NCBI GenBank assembly: GCA_049653005.1
Contig: JBASFL010000055.1
Coordinates: 1 to 64,000 of the forward strand
Length of the DNA stretch: 64,000 nt
From: UBA2334 sp049653005
GTDB taxonomy: Bacteria > Pseudomonadota > Gammaproteobacteria > Burkholderiales > Burkholderiaceae_C
Reading direction: 5' to 3'
The notes under the pieces were generated by a model. It did not search any database. It was not told where the DNA came from and saw only the letters and a program-made list of their open reading frames with translations. The translations under genes and the position numbers were made by a program. Below, piece by piece: positions 1 to 8,546 of this stretch (the first letter of the stretch is position 1; every line of letters begins with the position of its first letter).

Positions 1-214
1 GCGGTTCCACCCAAACGTCCCTCACAGGGGGTGGGTGGGGCGGATGGGCGCAGGCCCCCATTCGCGGTTGCCACAGAAGAGCACCGCCAGCACGGTGTTA
101 ATGAAGCAACTCCAAAGCCCCACAAAACACCGCCCGCGAGCAAGGCCGGAGAACAGCCGCCACGCCCACCCCCTGACGCGAGGTATCAGCGTGAATCTGC
201 ACCCCGAACAGACA
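1..214. other. Edge segment downstream of rsmG, no gene recognised
   Basis: This edge segment lies 3' of rsmG on the leftward strand. Short open frames exist on both strands, but none resembles a known protein or has a convincing start. In related genomes parA and parB (sometimes with a LysE-type gene) follow rsmG, so those genes may lie just outside the window. That last point is inference only. Confidence 0.4.
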
Positions 215-889
215 TCAACCAGCCAAAGCCCCAACCCGCATCCACACCAAACACCGCTCCACATCCAACCCCGGCACCACCAAAGGTTCCACGTGAAACA
301 CCTCCACGCCAGCGCCCAAAGCCGCCAACTCTTCAGCCGGGTGCTTGCCCTTCATCGCCATCCACACCGCACCCGGCTTCAGTGCCTTGACCGACCAGGT
401 GGTGAAGTCCACCAGCGACGCAAACGCCCGCGACGCGACCACGTCAAAGCCTCCCTCGATCGACTCCACCCGCGCGTGCAGGCCCTTCAGGTTGGGCAAG
501 CGCAAAGCAGCCGCCACCTGTTGGATGAACGCCGCTTTTTTGCTCACGGTGTCCACACACGTCACCTGCAGTTGTGGCAAACAAATGGCCAGCACCACCC
601 CAGGCAGGCCACCGCCAGAGCCCACATCCAGCACCCGCAGCGGTGCCGAGCCCGCCTGTGCGGGCAACGCCTGCACATGCAACTGCAAAGGGCGCACAGC
701 GGTCAGGCTGTCGATGAGGTGGTGGCTCAGCATTTCGGCCGGGTCGCGCAGCGAGGTGAGGTTGTAAACCTTGTTCCACTTGGCCAACCAGTCCATGTAG
801 GCCAACAGCTGGTCAAGCTGGGCATCGGTCAGGGTCAGCGACAGGGTTTGGGCGGCTGCGACAAGCCGGGCACGGGCATCGGTGGTCAT
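215..889 (-). CDS. rsmG: 16S rRNA (guanine-N7) methyltransferase RsmG
   Basis: RsmG (GidB) methylates N7 of G527 in 16S rRNA using SAM. The 224-residue product has the usual family length (about 200-220). Visible hallmarks are WNKVYNLTSLRDP near residues 38-50, HHLIDSL at about 56-62, the SAM-binding loop LDVGSGGGLPG at about 87-97 and SRAFA near 153. The ATG overlaps the mnmG stop by 4 bp (ATGA), so the two genes are translationally coupled, the classic gidA-gidB arrangement. A parS-like sequence lies inside the 3' part of the gene at 285-300. Identification is secure. Confidence 0.96.
   Translation of the reverse strand: MTTDARARLVAAAQTLSLTLTDAQLDQLLAYMDWLAKWNKVYNLTSLRDPAEMLSHHLIDSLTAVRPLQLHVQALPAQAGSAPLRVLDVGSGGGLPGVVLAICLPQLQVTCVDTVSKKAAFIQQVAAALRLPNLKGLHARVESIEGGFDVVASRAFASLVDFTTWSVKALKPGAVWMAMKGKHPAEELAALGAGVEVFHVEPLVVPGLDVERCLVWMRVGALAG
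285..300. other. parS-like site (14/16)
   Basis: The sequence GGTTCCACGTGAAACA matches the ParB-binding consensus TGTTTCACGTGAAACA at 14 of 16 positions and keeps the central CACGTG and the complete right arm. It lies inside rsmG. It is the weakest of four such sites in the first 3.1 kb and may bind ParB poorly. Confidence 0.55.
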
Positions 890-2937
890 GCGCCCACCTT
901 TTCAGATGCGGGGCTGGCATCGGGCAGGGTCAGCCCTTTGAAGCCGCCTTTTTTCAAGTGGATCATCAGCAGCGAAATGGTGGCCGGGGTGATGCCCGTC
1001 ATGCGGGAGGCCAGGCCCAGCGTTTCGGGCCGGTGTTTGGCCAGGCGCTGGCGGGCCTCCATGCTGAGGGCGGTGACCTGCATGTAGTCCAGGTCGGGCG
1101 GCAGCTTCAGGTTTTCGTAGTGGGCGGCGCGCTCCACGTCGCCCTTCTGGCGATCGATATAGCCCGAGTATTTGGCGGCAATTTCCACCTGCTCGACCAC
1201 CGAGCCCAGCAAATCGTCGCCCAGTGTTTCACGTGAAACCACCGAGGCTTCGGCGTGTTTGCCGCCGTCCATGCCCATCAAATCGGCATAGCCCACGCCG
1301 GGGCGGCGCAGCAGGTCGAACAGGTTGTATTCGTGCTCAATGGCCTTGCCCAGCACCCGCACCGATTCATCGGCGGGCAGGTTGCGCGGGTTCACCCAGG
1401 TGGCTTTCAGGCGCTCTGTTTCACGTGAAACAGCGTCGCGTTTTTTGCAAAACGCGGTCCAGCGTTCGTTGTCCACCAGGCCCAGCGCGCGCCCGGCTTC
1501 GGTCAGGCGCATGTCGGCGTTGTCTTCGCGCAGCTGCAGGCGGAACTCGGCGCGGCTGGTGAACATGCGGTAGGGCTCGGTCACGCCTTTGGAAATGAGG
1601 TCGTCCACCAGCACGCCCAAATAGGCCTCGTCGCGGGCGGGCAGCCAGGTGTCTGCCGCGTACGTCACGGCACCGGCGGCGCTGGCCGCGTCGTTGCCGC
1701 CACCCAGGCGGCGGGCTTGCAAACCCGCGTTCAGCCCAGCAAACAGGCCTTGCGCCGCCGCCTCTTCGTAGCCCGTGGTGCCGTTGATTTGCCCGGCAAA
1801 AAACAGCCCGCTGATCTGCTTGGTCTCGAAGCTGCTTTTCAGCGAGCGGGGGTCAAAGTAGTCGTACTCGATGGCGTAGCCGGGCCGCAAAATGTGCGCG
1901 TTTTCCAGGCCCGGCATGCTGCGCACCAGCGCGTACTGAATGTCGAACGGCAGGCTGGTGCTGATGCCGTTGGGGTACACCTCGTGGGTGGTCAGGCCCT
2001 CGGGCTCCAGAAAAATCTGGTGGCTGTCTTTGTCGGCAAAGCGGTTGATTTTGTCTTCCACGCTGGGGCAGTAGCGCGGGCCCACGCCCTCGATCTTGCC
2101 GGTGAACATGGGGCTGCGGTCAAACCCGCTGCGGATGATGTCGTGCGTGCGCTGGTTGGTGTGCGTGATCCAGCACGGCACCTGCTGCGGGTGCATGCGC
2201 GCGTGGCCCATGAAGCTGAACACGGGCACAGCCTGGTCGGCGTTCATGCCGCCGGGCACACCATCGCCAGGCTGTTCGGTGCATTTGGTGTAGTCGATGC
2301 TGCGGCCGTCAATGCGCGGGGGTGTGCCGGTTTTCAGGCGGCCTTGCGGCAGCTTCAGCTCTTTCAGCCGGGCCGACAGGCTGACGGCCGGCGGGTCGCC
2401 CGCGCGGCCAGCCGCATAGTTGTTCAGGCCCACGTGGATTTTGCCGTCCAGGAAGGTGCCCGCGGTCAGCACCACGGTGCGGCCGCGAAACTGAATGCCC
2501 ACCTGCGTGACGGCGCCCACCACGCGGTCGTTCACGCCGTCGCTTTCCACCATCAGATCGTCCACAGCCTGCTGAAACAGCCACAGGTTGGGCTGGTTTT
2601 CCAGGCGGTGGCGGATGGCGGCCTTGTACAGAATGCGGTCGGCCTGCGCGCGCGTGGCCCGCACGGCAGGGCCTTTGCTGCTGTTCAGAATGCGGAACTG
2701 AATGCCCGCCTCGTCGGTGGCAATGCCCATAGCACCGCCCAGCGCGTCCACCTCTTTCACCAAGTGGCCTTTGCCAATGCCACCGATGCTGGGGTTGCAG
2801 CTCATTTGCCCCAGGGTTTCGATGTTGTGGCTCAGCAGCAGGGTTTTGCAGCCCATGCGGGCGGCGGCCAGCGCGGCCTCGGTGCCAGCGTGGCCACCGC
2901 CGACCACGATCACGTCAAATTCTTGGGGGTACAACAT
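886..2937 (-). CDS. mnmG: tRNA uridine 5-carboxymethylaminomethyl modification enzyme MnmG
   Basis: MnmG (GidA) is the FAD-dependent partner of MnmE that installs the cmnm5 group on wobble U34 of certain tRNAs. The 683-residue protein is slightly longer than typical (about 630-650). It opens with a Rossmann FAD motif VVGGGHAGTE at residues 11-20. It also has the CNPSIGGIGKGHLVKEVDALGG segment region, TGTFLDG, and GLFFAGQINGTTGYEEAAAQG-type sequence near the middle, plus a GYIDRQ-containing C-terminal helical domain. It is the first gene of the mnmG-rsmG operon. Two parS sites (1225-1240 and 1417-1432) are embedded in its coding sequence and a third precedes it at 3043-3058. Confidence 0.97.
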   Translation of the reverse strand: MLYPQEFDVIVVGGGHAGTEAALAAARMGCKTLLLSHNIETLGQMSCNPSIGGIGKGHLVKEVDALGGAMGIATDEAGIQFRILNSSKGPAVRATRAQADRILYKAAIRHRLENQPNLWLFQQAVDDLMVESDGVNDRVVGAVTQVGIQFRGRTVVLTAGTFLDGKIHVGLNNYAAGRAGDPPAVSLSARLKELKLPQGRLKTGTPPRIDGRSIDYTKCTEQPGDGVPGGMNADQAVPVFSFMGHARMHPQQVPCWITHTNQRTHDIIRSGFDRSPMFTGKIEGVGPRYCPSVEDKINRFADKDSHQIFLEPEGLTTHEVYPNGISTSLPFDIQYALVRSMPGLENAHILRPGYAIEYDYFDPRSLKSSFETKQISGLFFAGQINGTTGYEEAAAQGLFAGLNAGLQARRLGGGNDAASAAGAVTYAADTWLPARDEAYLGVLVDDLISKGVTEPYRMFTSRAEFRLQLREDNADMRLTEAGRALGLVDNERWTAFCKKRDAVSRETERLKATWVNPRNLPADESVRVLGKAIEHEYNLFDLLRRPGVGYADLMGMDGGKHAEASVVSRETLGDDLLGSVVEQVEIAAKYSGYIDRQKGDVERAAHYENLKLPPDLDYMQVTALSMEARQRLAKHRPETLGLASRMTGITPATISLLMIHLKKGGFKGLTLPDASPASEKVGA
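1225..1240. other. parS site (15/16)
   Basis: TGTTTCACGTGAAACC differs from the perfect palindrome only at the last base. It lies within the coding region of mnmG. ParB/Spo0J binds this 16-bp element to nucleate the chromosome partition complex. Confidence 0.85.
1417..1432. other. parS site (perfect 16/16)
   Basis: TGTTTCACGTGAAACA is an exact match to the universal chromosomal parS palindrome. It sits inside mnmG, 192 bp from the neighbouring site. A perfect 16-bp match is very unlikely by chance. Confidence 0.93.
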
Positions 2938-3042
2938 GGAGAGTCACACAATAAGTTGGGCCCCGGTGCCGCAGGGCGCGGTGCAGGCCGGATGCTGCAA
3001 AATCAGAAGCAGCGCATGCAAGACCCTGAATTTTATCGAGCC

Positions 3043-3058
3043 TGTTTCACGTGAAACA
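3043..3058. other. parS site (perfect 16/16)
   Basis: This is a second exact copy of TGTTTCACGTGAAACA. It lies in the intergenic region between the mnmG start and the YkgJ-family gene, so ParB spreading from here could also touch the mnmG promoter. Confidence 0.93.
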
Positions 3059-3112
3059 CCCCCTTTGCCAAACCCCCACACGCACCGCGTGCCCACCCCC
3101 GGGAGCCCGGGC

Positions 3113-3394
3113 ATGAACTGCCGCCCCGGTTGTGCCGCGTGCTGCATTGCGCCGTCCATCAGCACACCCATTCCGCAGCCTGATGGCAGTGCGCCCCGGC
3201 CCAAACCCGCCGGGGTGCCGTGCCCACAGCTCGACGCGGAAGGGCGCTGCCGCCTGTTTGGTCGGCCAGAGCGGCCCGCCGTGTGTGCATCGCTGCGGCC
3301 CGAACCCGAGATGTGTGGCAGCAGCCGCACCCACGCCCTGCATTACCTGCACACACTGGAAGCCGCCACGGCGGCCGTCGCCCATGACCACTGA
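3113..3394 (+). CDS. YkgJ-family cysteine cluster protein
   Basis: This is a 93-residue cysteine-rich protein. It starts MNCRPGCAACCIAPSIS, the YkgJ/UPF0153-type metal-binding cysteine cluster, and continues with KPAGVPC, GRC, AVC and EMC cysteines. The family is predicted to bind zinc or Fe-S, and no reaction is established. I placed the start at the ATG directly before the conserved cluster; a longer frame upstream would run antisense to mnmG. The stop codon lies 11 bp inside the downstream Crp/Fnr gene, so the two are translationally coupled. Confidence 0.8.
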   Translation: MNCRPGCAACCIAPSISTPIPQPDGSAPRPKPAGVPCPQLDAEGRCRLFGRPERPAVCASLRPEPEMCGSSRTHALHYLHTLEAATAAVAHDH

Positions 3395-4103
3395 CATTCC
3401 ACCACTGCCCGCGGCCGATTGGCAGGCCTTGCAAACGCTGTACCCCGCGCTGCAACAGGCGCTGCAACAGGCAGTGTGCAATGCCGCCACCGCTCAGCAC
3501 CACCCCTCTGAAGCGCCTTGCCTGCCCGTGGTGGCGGCACCGGCAGGCACCACCCTGTTCCGCGAGACCGAGGCCTGCCAAGGCTTTCCGCTGGTGCTGG
3601 AAGGCGAGGTGCGGGTGAGCCGCAGTTCCACCCAAGGCCGCGAGCTGGAGCTGTACCGCGTGGTGCCGGGTGAAATGTGCCTGGTCTCGTCGGCCTGCCT
3701 GTTTGTGGGCCAGGCGTTCACGGCACGCGGTGTCACCACCCAGGCCACGCGCCTGGTGCTGCTGCCCGCGCCCGCGTTCCGCAAGGCGATGGCCGACGAA
3801 CCGTTTCGGGACTTTGTGCTGGGCCTGTTTGCCGCCCGCATGGCCGACCTGACTGGGCTGATAGAGGCCGTGGCCTTTCAGCGCCTGGACAGCCGCCTGG
3901 CCGCCACCCTGCTGGGCCACGGCAGCCAGTTGCGCGCCACCCACCAGGCGCTGGCAGACGAGCTGGGCACCGTGCGCGAAATCGTCACCCGGCTGCTGCA
4001 CCGCTTCGAGCGCGCGGGCTGGGTGGCCTTGTCGCGCGAGTGCATCACCATTTGCGACAGCGTGGCGCTGCGGGCCGTGGCGGCCCAAGGCACGCGGCCC
4101 TGA
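3384..4103 (+). CDS. Crp/Fnr family transcriptional regulator
   Basis: The product is 239 residues, a normal length for Crp/Fnr proteins. A cyclic-nucleotide-binding-like beta barrel occupies roughly residues 50-150 (segments such as GFPLVLEGEVRVSR and ELYRVVPGEMCLVSSACLF). A dimerisation helix follows, then a C-terminal FNR-type helix-turn-helix (ADELGTVREIVTRLLHRFER). The N-terminal part has several cysteines but no canonical FNR Fe-S spacing, so the effector is unknown. A perfect CRP-type palindrome lies 27 bp past its stop, in front of the DUF2892 gene, so this regulator is the obvious candidate to bind it. It overlaps the YkgJ gene by 11 bp. Confidence 0.88.
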   Translation: MTTDIPPLPAADWQALQTLYPALQQALQQAVCNAATAQHHPSEAPCLPVVAAPAGTTLFRETEACQGFPLVLEGEVRVSRSSTQGRELELYRVVPGEMCLVSSACLFVGQAFTARGVTTQATRLVLLPAPAFRKAMADEPFRDFVLGLFAARMADLTGLIEAVAFQRLDSRLAATLLGHGSQLRATHQALADELGTVREIVTRLLHRFERAGWVALSRECITICDSVALRAVAAQGTRP

Positions 4104-4130
4104 GCGGGCCTGTGGCGGTGGCCCTGGCTG

Positions 4131-4146
4131 TGTGACACGGGTCACA
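4131..4146 (+). promoter_or_regulatory. CRP/FNR-type operator
   Basis: TGTGACACGGGTCACA is a perfect inverted repeat (TGTGAC-N4-GTCACA) and fits the CRP consensus TGTGA-N6-TCACA exactly. Its centre is about 87 bp before the ATG of the DUF2892 gene. If a weak TTCAAT at 4169-4174 serves as the -10 element, the site would be centred near -42, the position of a class II activator. That promoter reading is inference. Confidence 0.7.
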
Positions 4147-4225
4147 TACACAGGGGGGTAGGTCGGCGTTCAATGCAGGTTGGCGCGGCACACCGCCGCA
4201 CACAACACCTCAAAGGACTTTCACC

Positions 4226-4423
4226 ATGACACCCAACGTCGGCGGTATCGACAAAATTTTGCGCATCGTGGTGGGCCTGGCGCTCATAGCGGCCACGGTC
4301 ATGGGCAAGCTGCCCGTGTGGGGCTACATCGGCGTCGTGCCCCTGGCCACCGGCCTGATGGGCTGGTGCGCGTTGTACCCCTTGATTGGGCTGAACACGT
4401 GCCCGCTGAAAAAAAGCGAATAA
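4226..4423 (+). CDS. DUF2892 (YgaP transmembrane-like) inner membrane protein
   Basis: This 65-residue protein starts MTPNVGGIDKILRIVVGLAL. It has two hydrophobic helices (about residues 11-26 and 32-50) and ends in GLNTCPLKK. The pattern matches DUF2892, the family found alone or fused to rhodanese domains as in YgaP. A ribosome-binding site AAAGGA lies a few bases before the ATG. The upstream CRP-type palindrome and Crp/Fnr gene suggest direct regulation. The conserved GLNTCP cysteine hints at sulfur or redox chemistry, but that link is only familial. Confidence 0.85.
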   Translation: MTPNVGGIDKILRIVVGLALIAATVMGKLPVWGYIGVVPLATGLMGWCALYPLIGLNTCPLKKSE

Positions 4424-4426
4424 TCC

Positions 4427-4480
4427 AATAGCAAACTGTTCAATACAGACAAGCGCCAGGCCCACATTTGGCTTAAAAAT
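4427..4480 (+). repeat. Dispersed short repeat, copy A
   Basis: This copy has the pattern AATAGCAAACTGTTCAATAC followed by AGACAAGCGCCAGG and a CATTTGGCTT tail. Close relatives occur at 15091, 17593 (reversed), 24195 (reversed) and 54495 (reversed). It fills the gap between the DUF2892 gene and the convergent glutamine synthetase gene and touches the latter's stop codon. Confidence 0.75.
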
Positions 4481-5823
4481 CAGAACGCATCGGCGTAACG
4501 CGACAGTTCCCAGTCGCTGACGTACTGGGCGTGGGCATCGCACTCGTCGCGTTTCAGCGCCAGAAACTGCTGGCAAAACGCGTCGCCCACCGCGTGGCGC
4601 AGCGGGGCGTCGGCCTCCAACGCGTCCAGCGCGGCGTGCAGGTCGCGTGGCAAACGCGGGGGCATGGGCTGGCCCGCCGCAAAGCGCTGGTACAGGTCGT
4701 CGTCGCAGGCCTGGGGCAAGGGCAGGGTGGGGTGGTCCATGCCGTCCAGCCCAGCGGCCAGCGTGGCGGCCAGGGCCGCGTAGATGTTGCAACTGGGGTC
4801 GGGCAGCCGCCACTCCAGCCGCCCGGCCACGGCACGCACCAGGCAGGTGCGGTTGTTGTACCCAACAGCTTTCCACACCGGCGACCAGGTGGTGCCACTG
4901 GCGCTGTGGCTGGCGGCCAGGCGTTTGTAGCTGTTGACCGTGGGCGCGCACAGCGCGGCCAACGCGTCGGCGTGCAGCAGCAGGCCGTTGGCAAAGCGCA
5001 AACCGTCTTCACTTAGCCCCATGGACCCTGCCGGGTCGGCCATCACCGCCCGGCCCTGCGCATCGGTCAGGCTGAGGTGGAAGTGCAGCCCGCTGCCCGG
5101 CGCACCCGCCAGCGGTTTGGGCATGCACGAAAACACCAGCCCGTGGCGCTCGGCCACGGCGTGCGCGGCCAGCTTGAACAACTGGTAGCGGTCGGCGGCG
5201 GCCAGCGCATCGGCGTGCCGGTAATTGATTTCGTACTGGCCGGTGGCGTCTTCGTGGTCGATCTGCTCCAGCGCAAAGCCCAGCGCCACCAGGGTGGCCC
5301 GGAAGTCCTCCAGCAGCGCCTGGTTGCGGTGCATGGCCTTCAGGTCGTAGCTGGGTTTGGCCAGGGTGTCGAGCGCATCGCCCACCTGCCAGCGGCCATC
5401 TGCCGCTTTTTTGAGCAAGAAAAACTCGGGCTCTGTGCCCACCCACAGGGTGAGGCCACGCTCGGCCAGCCGCGCCACCTGGCGCTTCAGCACCTGGCGC
5501 GGGCAGGTGTCCAGCGGCTCACCACCGGCAAACCCGTCGCACACGGCGTGGGCCACGCCGGGCATGAAGGGCAGGGGCTGCAAGCTGTGGGGCTGAACAC
5601 GGCCAAAGTATTCGCTGCGTGCGCCCATGCGCGGCAGGCCCGTGCCCCAAATGCTGGGCCCGGCAAACCCCGCGCCGGTGGCCACCAGGTCGGGCAGGTG
5701 CGCCAGTTTGCCCTTGACCACACCGTGAATGTCGGTGAACTGGGCCAGCACCGAGTGGATGCCTTGGGTGCGCAGGGCTTCCATGCGGGCTTGAAGATCG
5801 GTGTCTGCGTGGGGTGGTGGCAT
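4480..5823 (-). CDS. Type III glutamate-ammonia ligase (glutamine synthetase family)
   Basis: The 447-residue protein belongs to the glutamine synthetase superfamily and condenses an amine with glutamate at the expense of ATP. Motifs include FTDIHGVVKGKLAHLPDL near the N-terminus, GTEPEFFLL (metal-binding Glu), HEDATGQYEINY, GSGLHFHLSL and NNRTCLVR near the nucleotide/glutamate site. The FTDIHGVVKGK signature points to the GlnT/type III group, which includes enzymes linked to methylamine and other amines. Its ATG lies 4 bp after the stop of the histidine kinase gene, making it the last gene of that operon. It differs clearly from the PuuA homologue at 24255-25625. Confidence 0.85.
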   Translation of the reverse strand: MPPPHADTDLQARMEALRTQGIHSVLAQFTDIHGVVKGKLAHLPDLVATGAGFAGPSIWGTGLPRMGARSEYFGRVQPHSLQPLPFMPGVAHAVCDGFAGGEPLDTCPRQVLKRQVARLAERGLTLWVGTEPEFFLLKKAADGRWQVGDALDTLAKPSYDLKAMHRNQALLEDFRATLVALGFALEQIDHEDATGQYEINYRHADALAAADRYQLFKLAAHAVAERHGLVFSCMPKPLAGAPGSGLHFHLSLTDAQGRAVMADPAGSMGLSEDGLRFANGLLLHADALAALCAPTVNSYKRLAASHSASGTTWSPVWKAVGYNNRTCLVRAVAGRLEWRLPDPSCNIYAALAATLAAGLDGMDHPTLPLPQACDDDLYQRFAAGQPMPPRLPRDLHAALDALEADAPLRHAVGDAFCQQFLALKRDECDAHAQYVSDWELSRYADAF

Positions 5824-5827
5824 GGCG

Positions 5828-8530
5828 TCAGCTTTGGGCCCCGGTGGGGGCAGACAAGGGAATGCGGATGTGCATGGCGGTGCCACCGCCGGTGGGGCAG
5901 GCCACCGCAATGTGCCCCCCCAGCAACCCGGTGACCACGTTGTGAACGATGTGCAGGCCCAGGCCACTGCCGCCTTGGCCCAGGCGGGTGGTAAAGAAGG
6001 GGTCAAACACCTTGCCCAGGTTGTCGGCGGGAATGCCCAACCCGTCGTCGGCCACACACAGCTGCACCTGCCCGTCTTCCGTGTGGGCCGAAATGCGCAC
6101 CGTGCCCGCGTCACGCCCACCGAAGGCGTGGACCACGGCGTTTTGCACCAGGTTGGCAATCACCTGGCCCAGCGGGCCGGGGTAGGAATCGAGGGAAATG
6201 CCGTGAGGCACCTCGGTCACGACCTGGTGGGTGGTGTGCTTCAGGGTGGGTTGCAGCGTGAGCACGATTTCGTGCACCACCTCGGCCAGGTCAAACACCC
6301 GGCGCTGCGAGCTGGTTTGGTCCACCGCCACCTGTTTGAAACTGCTGATGAGCTCGGACGCCCGGGCGAGGTTGCGGGTGGAAATGTCGGCGGCGGTTTC
6401 CACCTGGGTCACAAAACGGTCCAGGTCGCTGCGCTTGAGGCCACCGGCCAGCAAAGCCCGGAAGCCCTCGGCCCGCTGGCTGAGCGTGGACACGGCCATC
6501 AACCCGTTGCCAATGGGGGTGTTGAGTTCGTGGGCCACACCCGCCACCAGTGCGCCCAGCGACGCGAGCTTGTCGGCGTGCACCAGGCGTTCGTGGGTGT
6601 CTTGCAGGTGCGCCAGGGTCTGCGCCAGCTCCTGGTTGGTGTGGGTGAGGGTTTCGGTGCGCTTGGCAATGCGGTCTTCCAGTTGCGCGTTGAGTTCGCG
6701 CAGGGCCTTGTCCATCTGCCACTGGGCGGTGACGTCGTGCAGCGAACACATGACCAGGTCGTGGCCATCCATGGCCAGCCGGGCCGCCACCCCTTCGGCC
6801 AAAAAGGCAACGCCGTCCCCGCGCACCATCCACGCCTGCCAGGGGCTGGCCATTTGCCCCAGCGCCAGCTGGTGAACCTCTGGCAGGCCACGGGCCCGGT
6901 CTTGCAACAAGGCCTCCATGGGCAGGGCGGCGCCGACCACGGCCGCTTTTGAGCGGCCCACCAAATGCTCCCAGGACTGGTTCACATCGACGTGCACCAG
7001 CGCCTCGCCCACCCGCTCCAGCACCGCCACGGCCACCGGACTGGCCTCGAAAAACAGGTTGAATTTTTGCTCGCTGGCGCGAATGGCCTCTTCGTTGCGC
7101 TTGAGGTCGGTGATGTCCACGTCCATGCACACAAACAACTGGCCCCCGGCCAGGTCGGGCACGGCAAACGTGGTGGACAAAATCACCTTGCGCTGGCCGT
7201 TGCGGTCGTGCACATCGCCTGCGTAGGGGCCAAACGGTTGTCCGGTGCGGGCGATGTCGGCCAACACCTGCTCGAACGCCGCTTGCTGCTCGGGGGTGTA
7301 GATCAGCTCGTCGAGTTTTTTGCCCACGGCCTCGGCCTTGCTCCACCCCAGCACCGCCTGAGAGGCGGGGTTCCAGTCCACCACACGGCCGTCGCGGTCA
7401 AACCACTGAATGGCCAGGGTGGGGGTGGTGTCGACGATGCTGCGCAGTTGTTTTTCCCGGCGCTCGATGGTCAGCGCCATCTGGCCCAGGCGGGCATCCA
7501 GCTGGTCCAGCTCCAGCATGCCCTGGCTGGCGGGGGGCAGGTCGTACACGCCACCGGCCACCGCTTCGGCGTAGCGGGCAGAGCGCGCCATGCGCCGTTT
7601 GACCAGGTTCGCAAACTGAATGAACAACACCAGCCCCACACCCACGGCCAGCAACACGGTGGCCAGGGTGATGCCGATGGCCGCGTTGCGGGACGCAATG
7701 GCCACGTCTTGCGGGTAGCCCGCAAACACCAGCCACCCCAGCCGCGACAGGCGGCGCGTGGTGCCATCGAACACCTGGCCCGCCACCTCGATGGCGCCGT
7801 GGGTGTACACACCCGCCAGCGCGTCAGCGACCACGGGCCAACGGGCCATGTTGGTGCGGTACGAGGTCGGCGCGCCCTCCGGGGCGGCAATCAACTCGCC
7901 CCGGCTGTCCATCACCAACACCATCAGGCCCTCCAGGGCCACCGCGTGTGTGGCCGACTGGGCCAAGCGGTCCACCGAAAGCTCCACCAGCAAATACCCG
8001 GGCCCCGCAGGCACCACCAATGCCACCACAGGCACCCCCAACACCGGCGAGTCGTAACGGTCGCTCCAGGTGGATTGGCCCGTGGCGGCAATGGCCTGGA
8101 CCACGCGCAGACCACTGAAGTCGTTGCCCAACCACTGCTGATCGGCGTCGGCAGACGGCAGCCGGGTCACCATGTCCGTCAGCTTGAAAGCGCCGTTCAG
8201 CAGGTAAATGCCCTGGAAAAATTCGCCGCCAACGTCTGCCCGCAGCCCGCGCAGGGACTGGAACAGTTGCCGCGTCAGCCGCTGGGCAGGCCCATCGAAC
8301 GCGACCATGGCTGCCAGAGACACCGCCTGGCGTTCGGCCAGATCCAGGTTGATTTCCACCTGGTACTGGGCCACGTCGGCCACCCGGACCTGCGCCAGTT
8401 CGTTCTGCGCACGCACCAGCGGCAGCCGCCAGTAGGCCACCAGGAACGTGGCCACCACGGCCGCCACCAGCACCACCAGCAGGAACTGCCCCAGCAGCCA
8501 GGTTTTGATTGAAAACGCCCGGTGGTTCAT
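5828..8530 (-). CDS. PAS-domain sensor histidine kinase with periplasmic sensor region
   Basis: The 900-residue kinase has a first membrane helix at about residues 10-32 (LLGQFLLVVLVAAVVATFLV) and a large periplasmic region. A second helix follows near 280-300, then a HAMP-like linker and two PAS segments (QLRSIVDTTPTLAIQWFDRD and the segment beginning ASEQKFNLFFEASP). The H-box GVAHELNTPIGN has His667. The catalytic domain shows NLVQNAVVHAF, DDGLGIP, FDPFFTT and GGSGLGLHIV, so it should be active. I chose MNHRAFSIK as start because the alternative upstream codons overlap the preceding gene. It sits between a periplasmic binding protein (16 bp upstream) and a glutamine synthetase. Confidence 0.93.
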   Translation of the reverse strand: MNHRAFSIKTWLLGQFLLVVLVAAVVATFLVAYWRLPLVRAQNELAQVRVADVAQYQVEINLDLAERQAVSLAAMVAFDGPAQRLTRQLFQSLRGLRADVGGEFFQGIYLLNGAFKLTDMVTRLPSADADQQWLGNDFSGLRVVQAIAATGQSTWSDRYDSPVLGVPVVALVVPAGPGYLLVELSVDRLAQSATHAVALEGLMVLVMDSRGELIAAPEGAPTSYRTNMARWPVVADALAGVYTHGAIEVAGQVFDGTTRRLSRLGWLVFAGYPQDVAIASRNAAIGITLATVLLAVGVGLVLFIQFANLVKRRMARSARYAEAVAGGVYDLPPASQGMLELDQLDARLGQMALTIERREKQLRSIVDTTPTLAIQWFDRDGRVVDWNPASQAVLGWSKAEAVGKKLDELIYTPEQQAAFEQVLADIARTGQPFGPYAGDVHDRNGQRKVILSTTFAVPDLAGGQLFVCMDVDITDLKRNEEAIRASEQKFNLFFEASPVAVAVLERVGEALVHVDVNQSWEHLVGRSKAAVVGAALPMEALLQDRARGLPEVHQLALGQMASPWQAWMVRGDGVAFLAEGVAARLAMDGHDLVMCSLHDVTAQWQMDKALRELNAQLEDRIAKRTETLTHTNQELAQTLAHLQDTHERLVHADKLASLGALVAGVAHELNTPIGNGLMAVSTLSQRAEGFRALLAGGLKRSDLDRFVTQVETAADISTRNLARASELISSFKQVAVDQTSSQRRVFDLAEVVHEIVLTLQPTLKHTTHQVVTEVPHGISLDSYPGPLGQVIANLVQNAVVHAFGGRDAGTVRISAHTEDGQVQLCVADDGLGIPADNLGKVFDPFFTTRLGQGGSGLGLHIVHNVVTGLLGGHIAVACPTGGGTAMHIRIPLSAPTGAQS

Positions 8531-8546
8531 ACAACGGCCGGCGTGG

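Noticed and set aside
22..264. Possible start of a LysE or parA gene at the window edge
   Set aside because: The leftward 80-codon frame has no family motif and overlaps the rsmG 3' end; I could not support a gene.
1717..3054. A 445-codon open frame on the plus strand over mnmG
   Set aside because: Antisense to a clearly recognised gene; composition shows only GC-driven openness.
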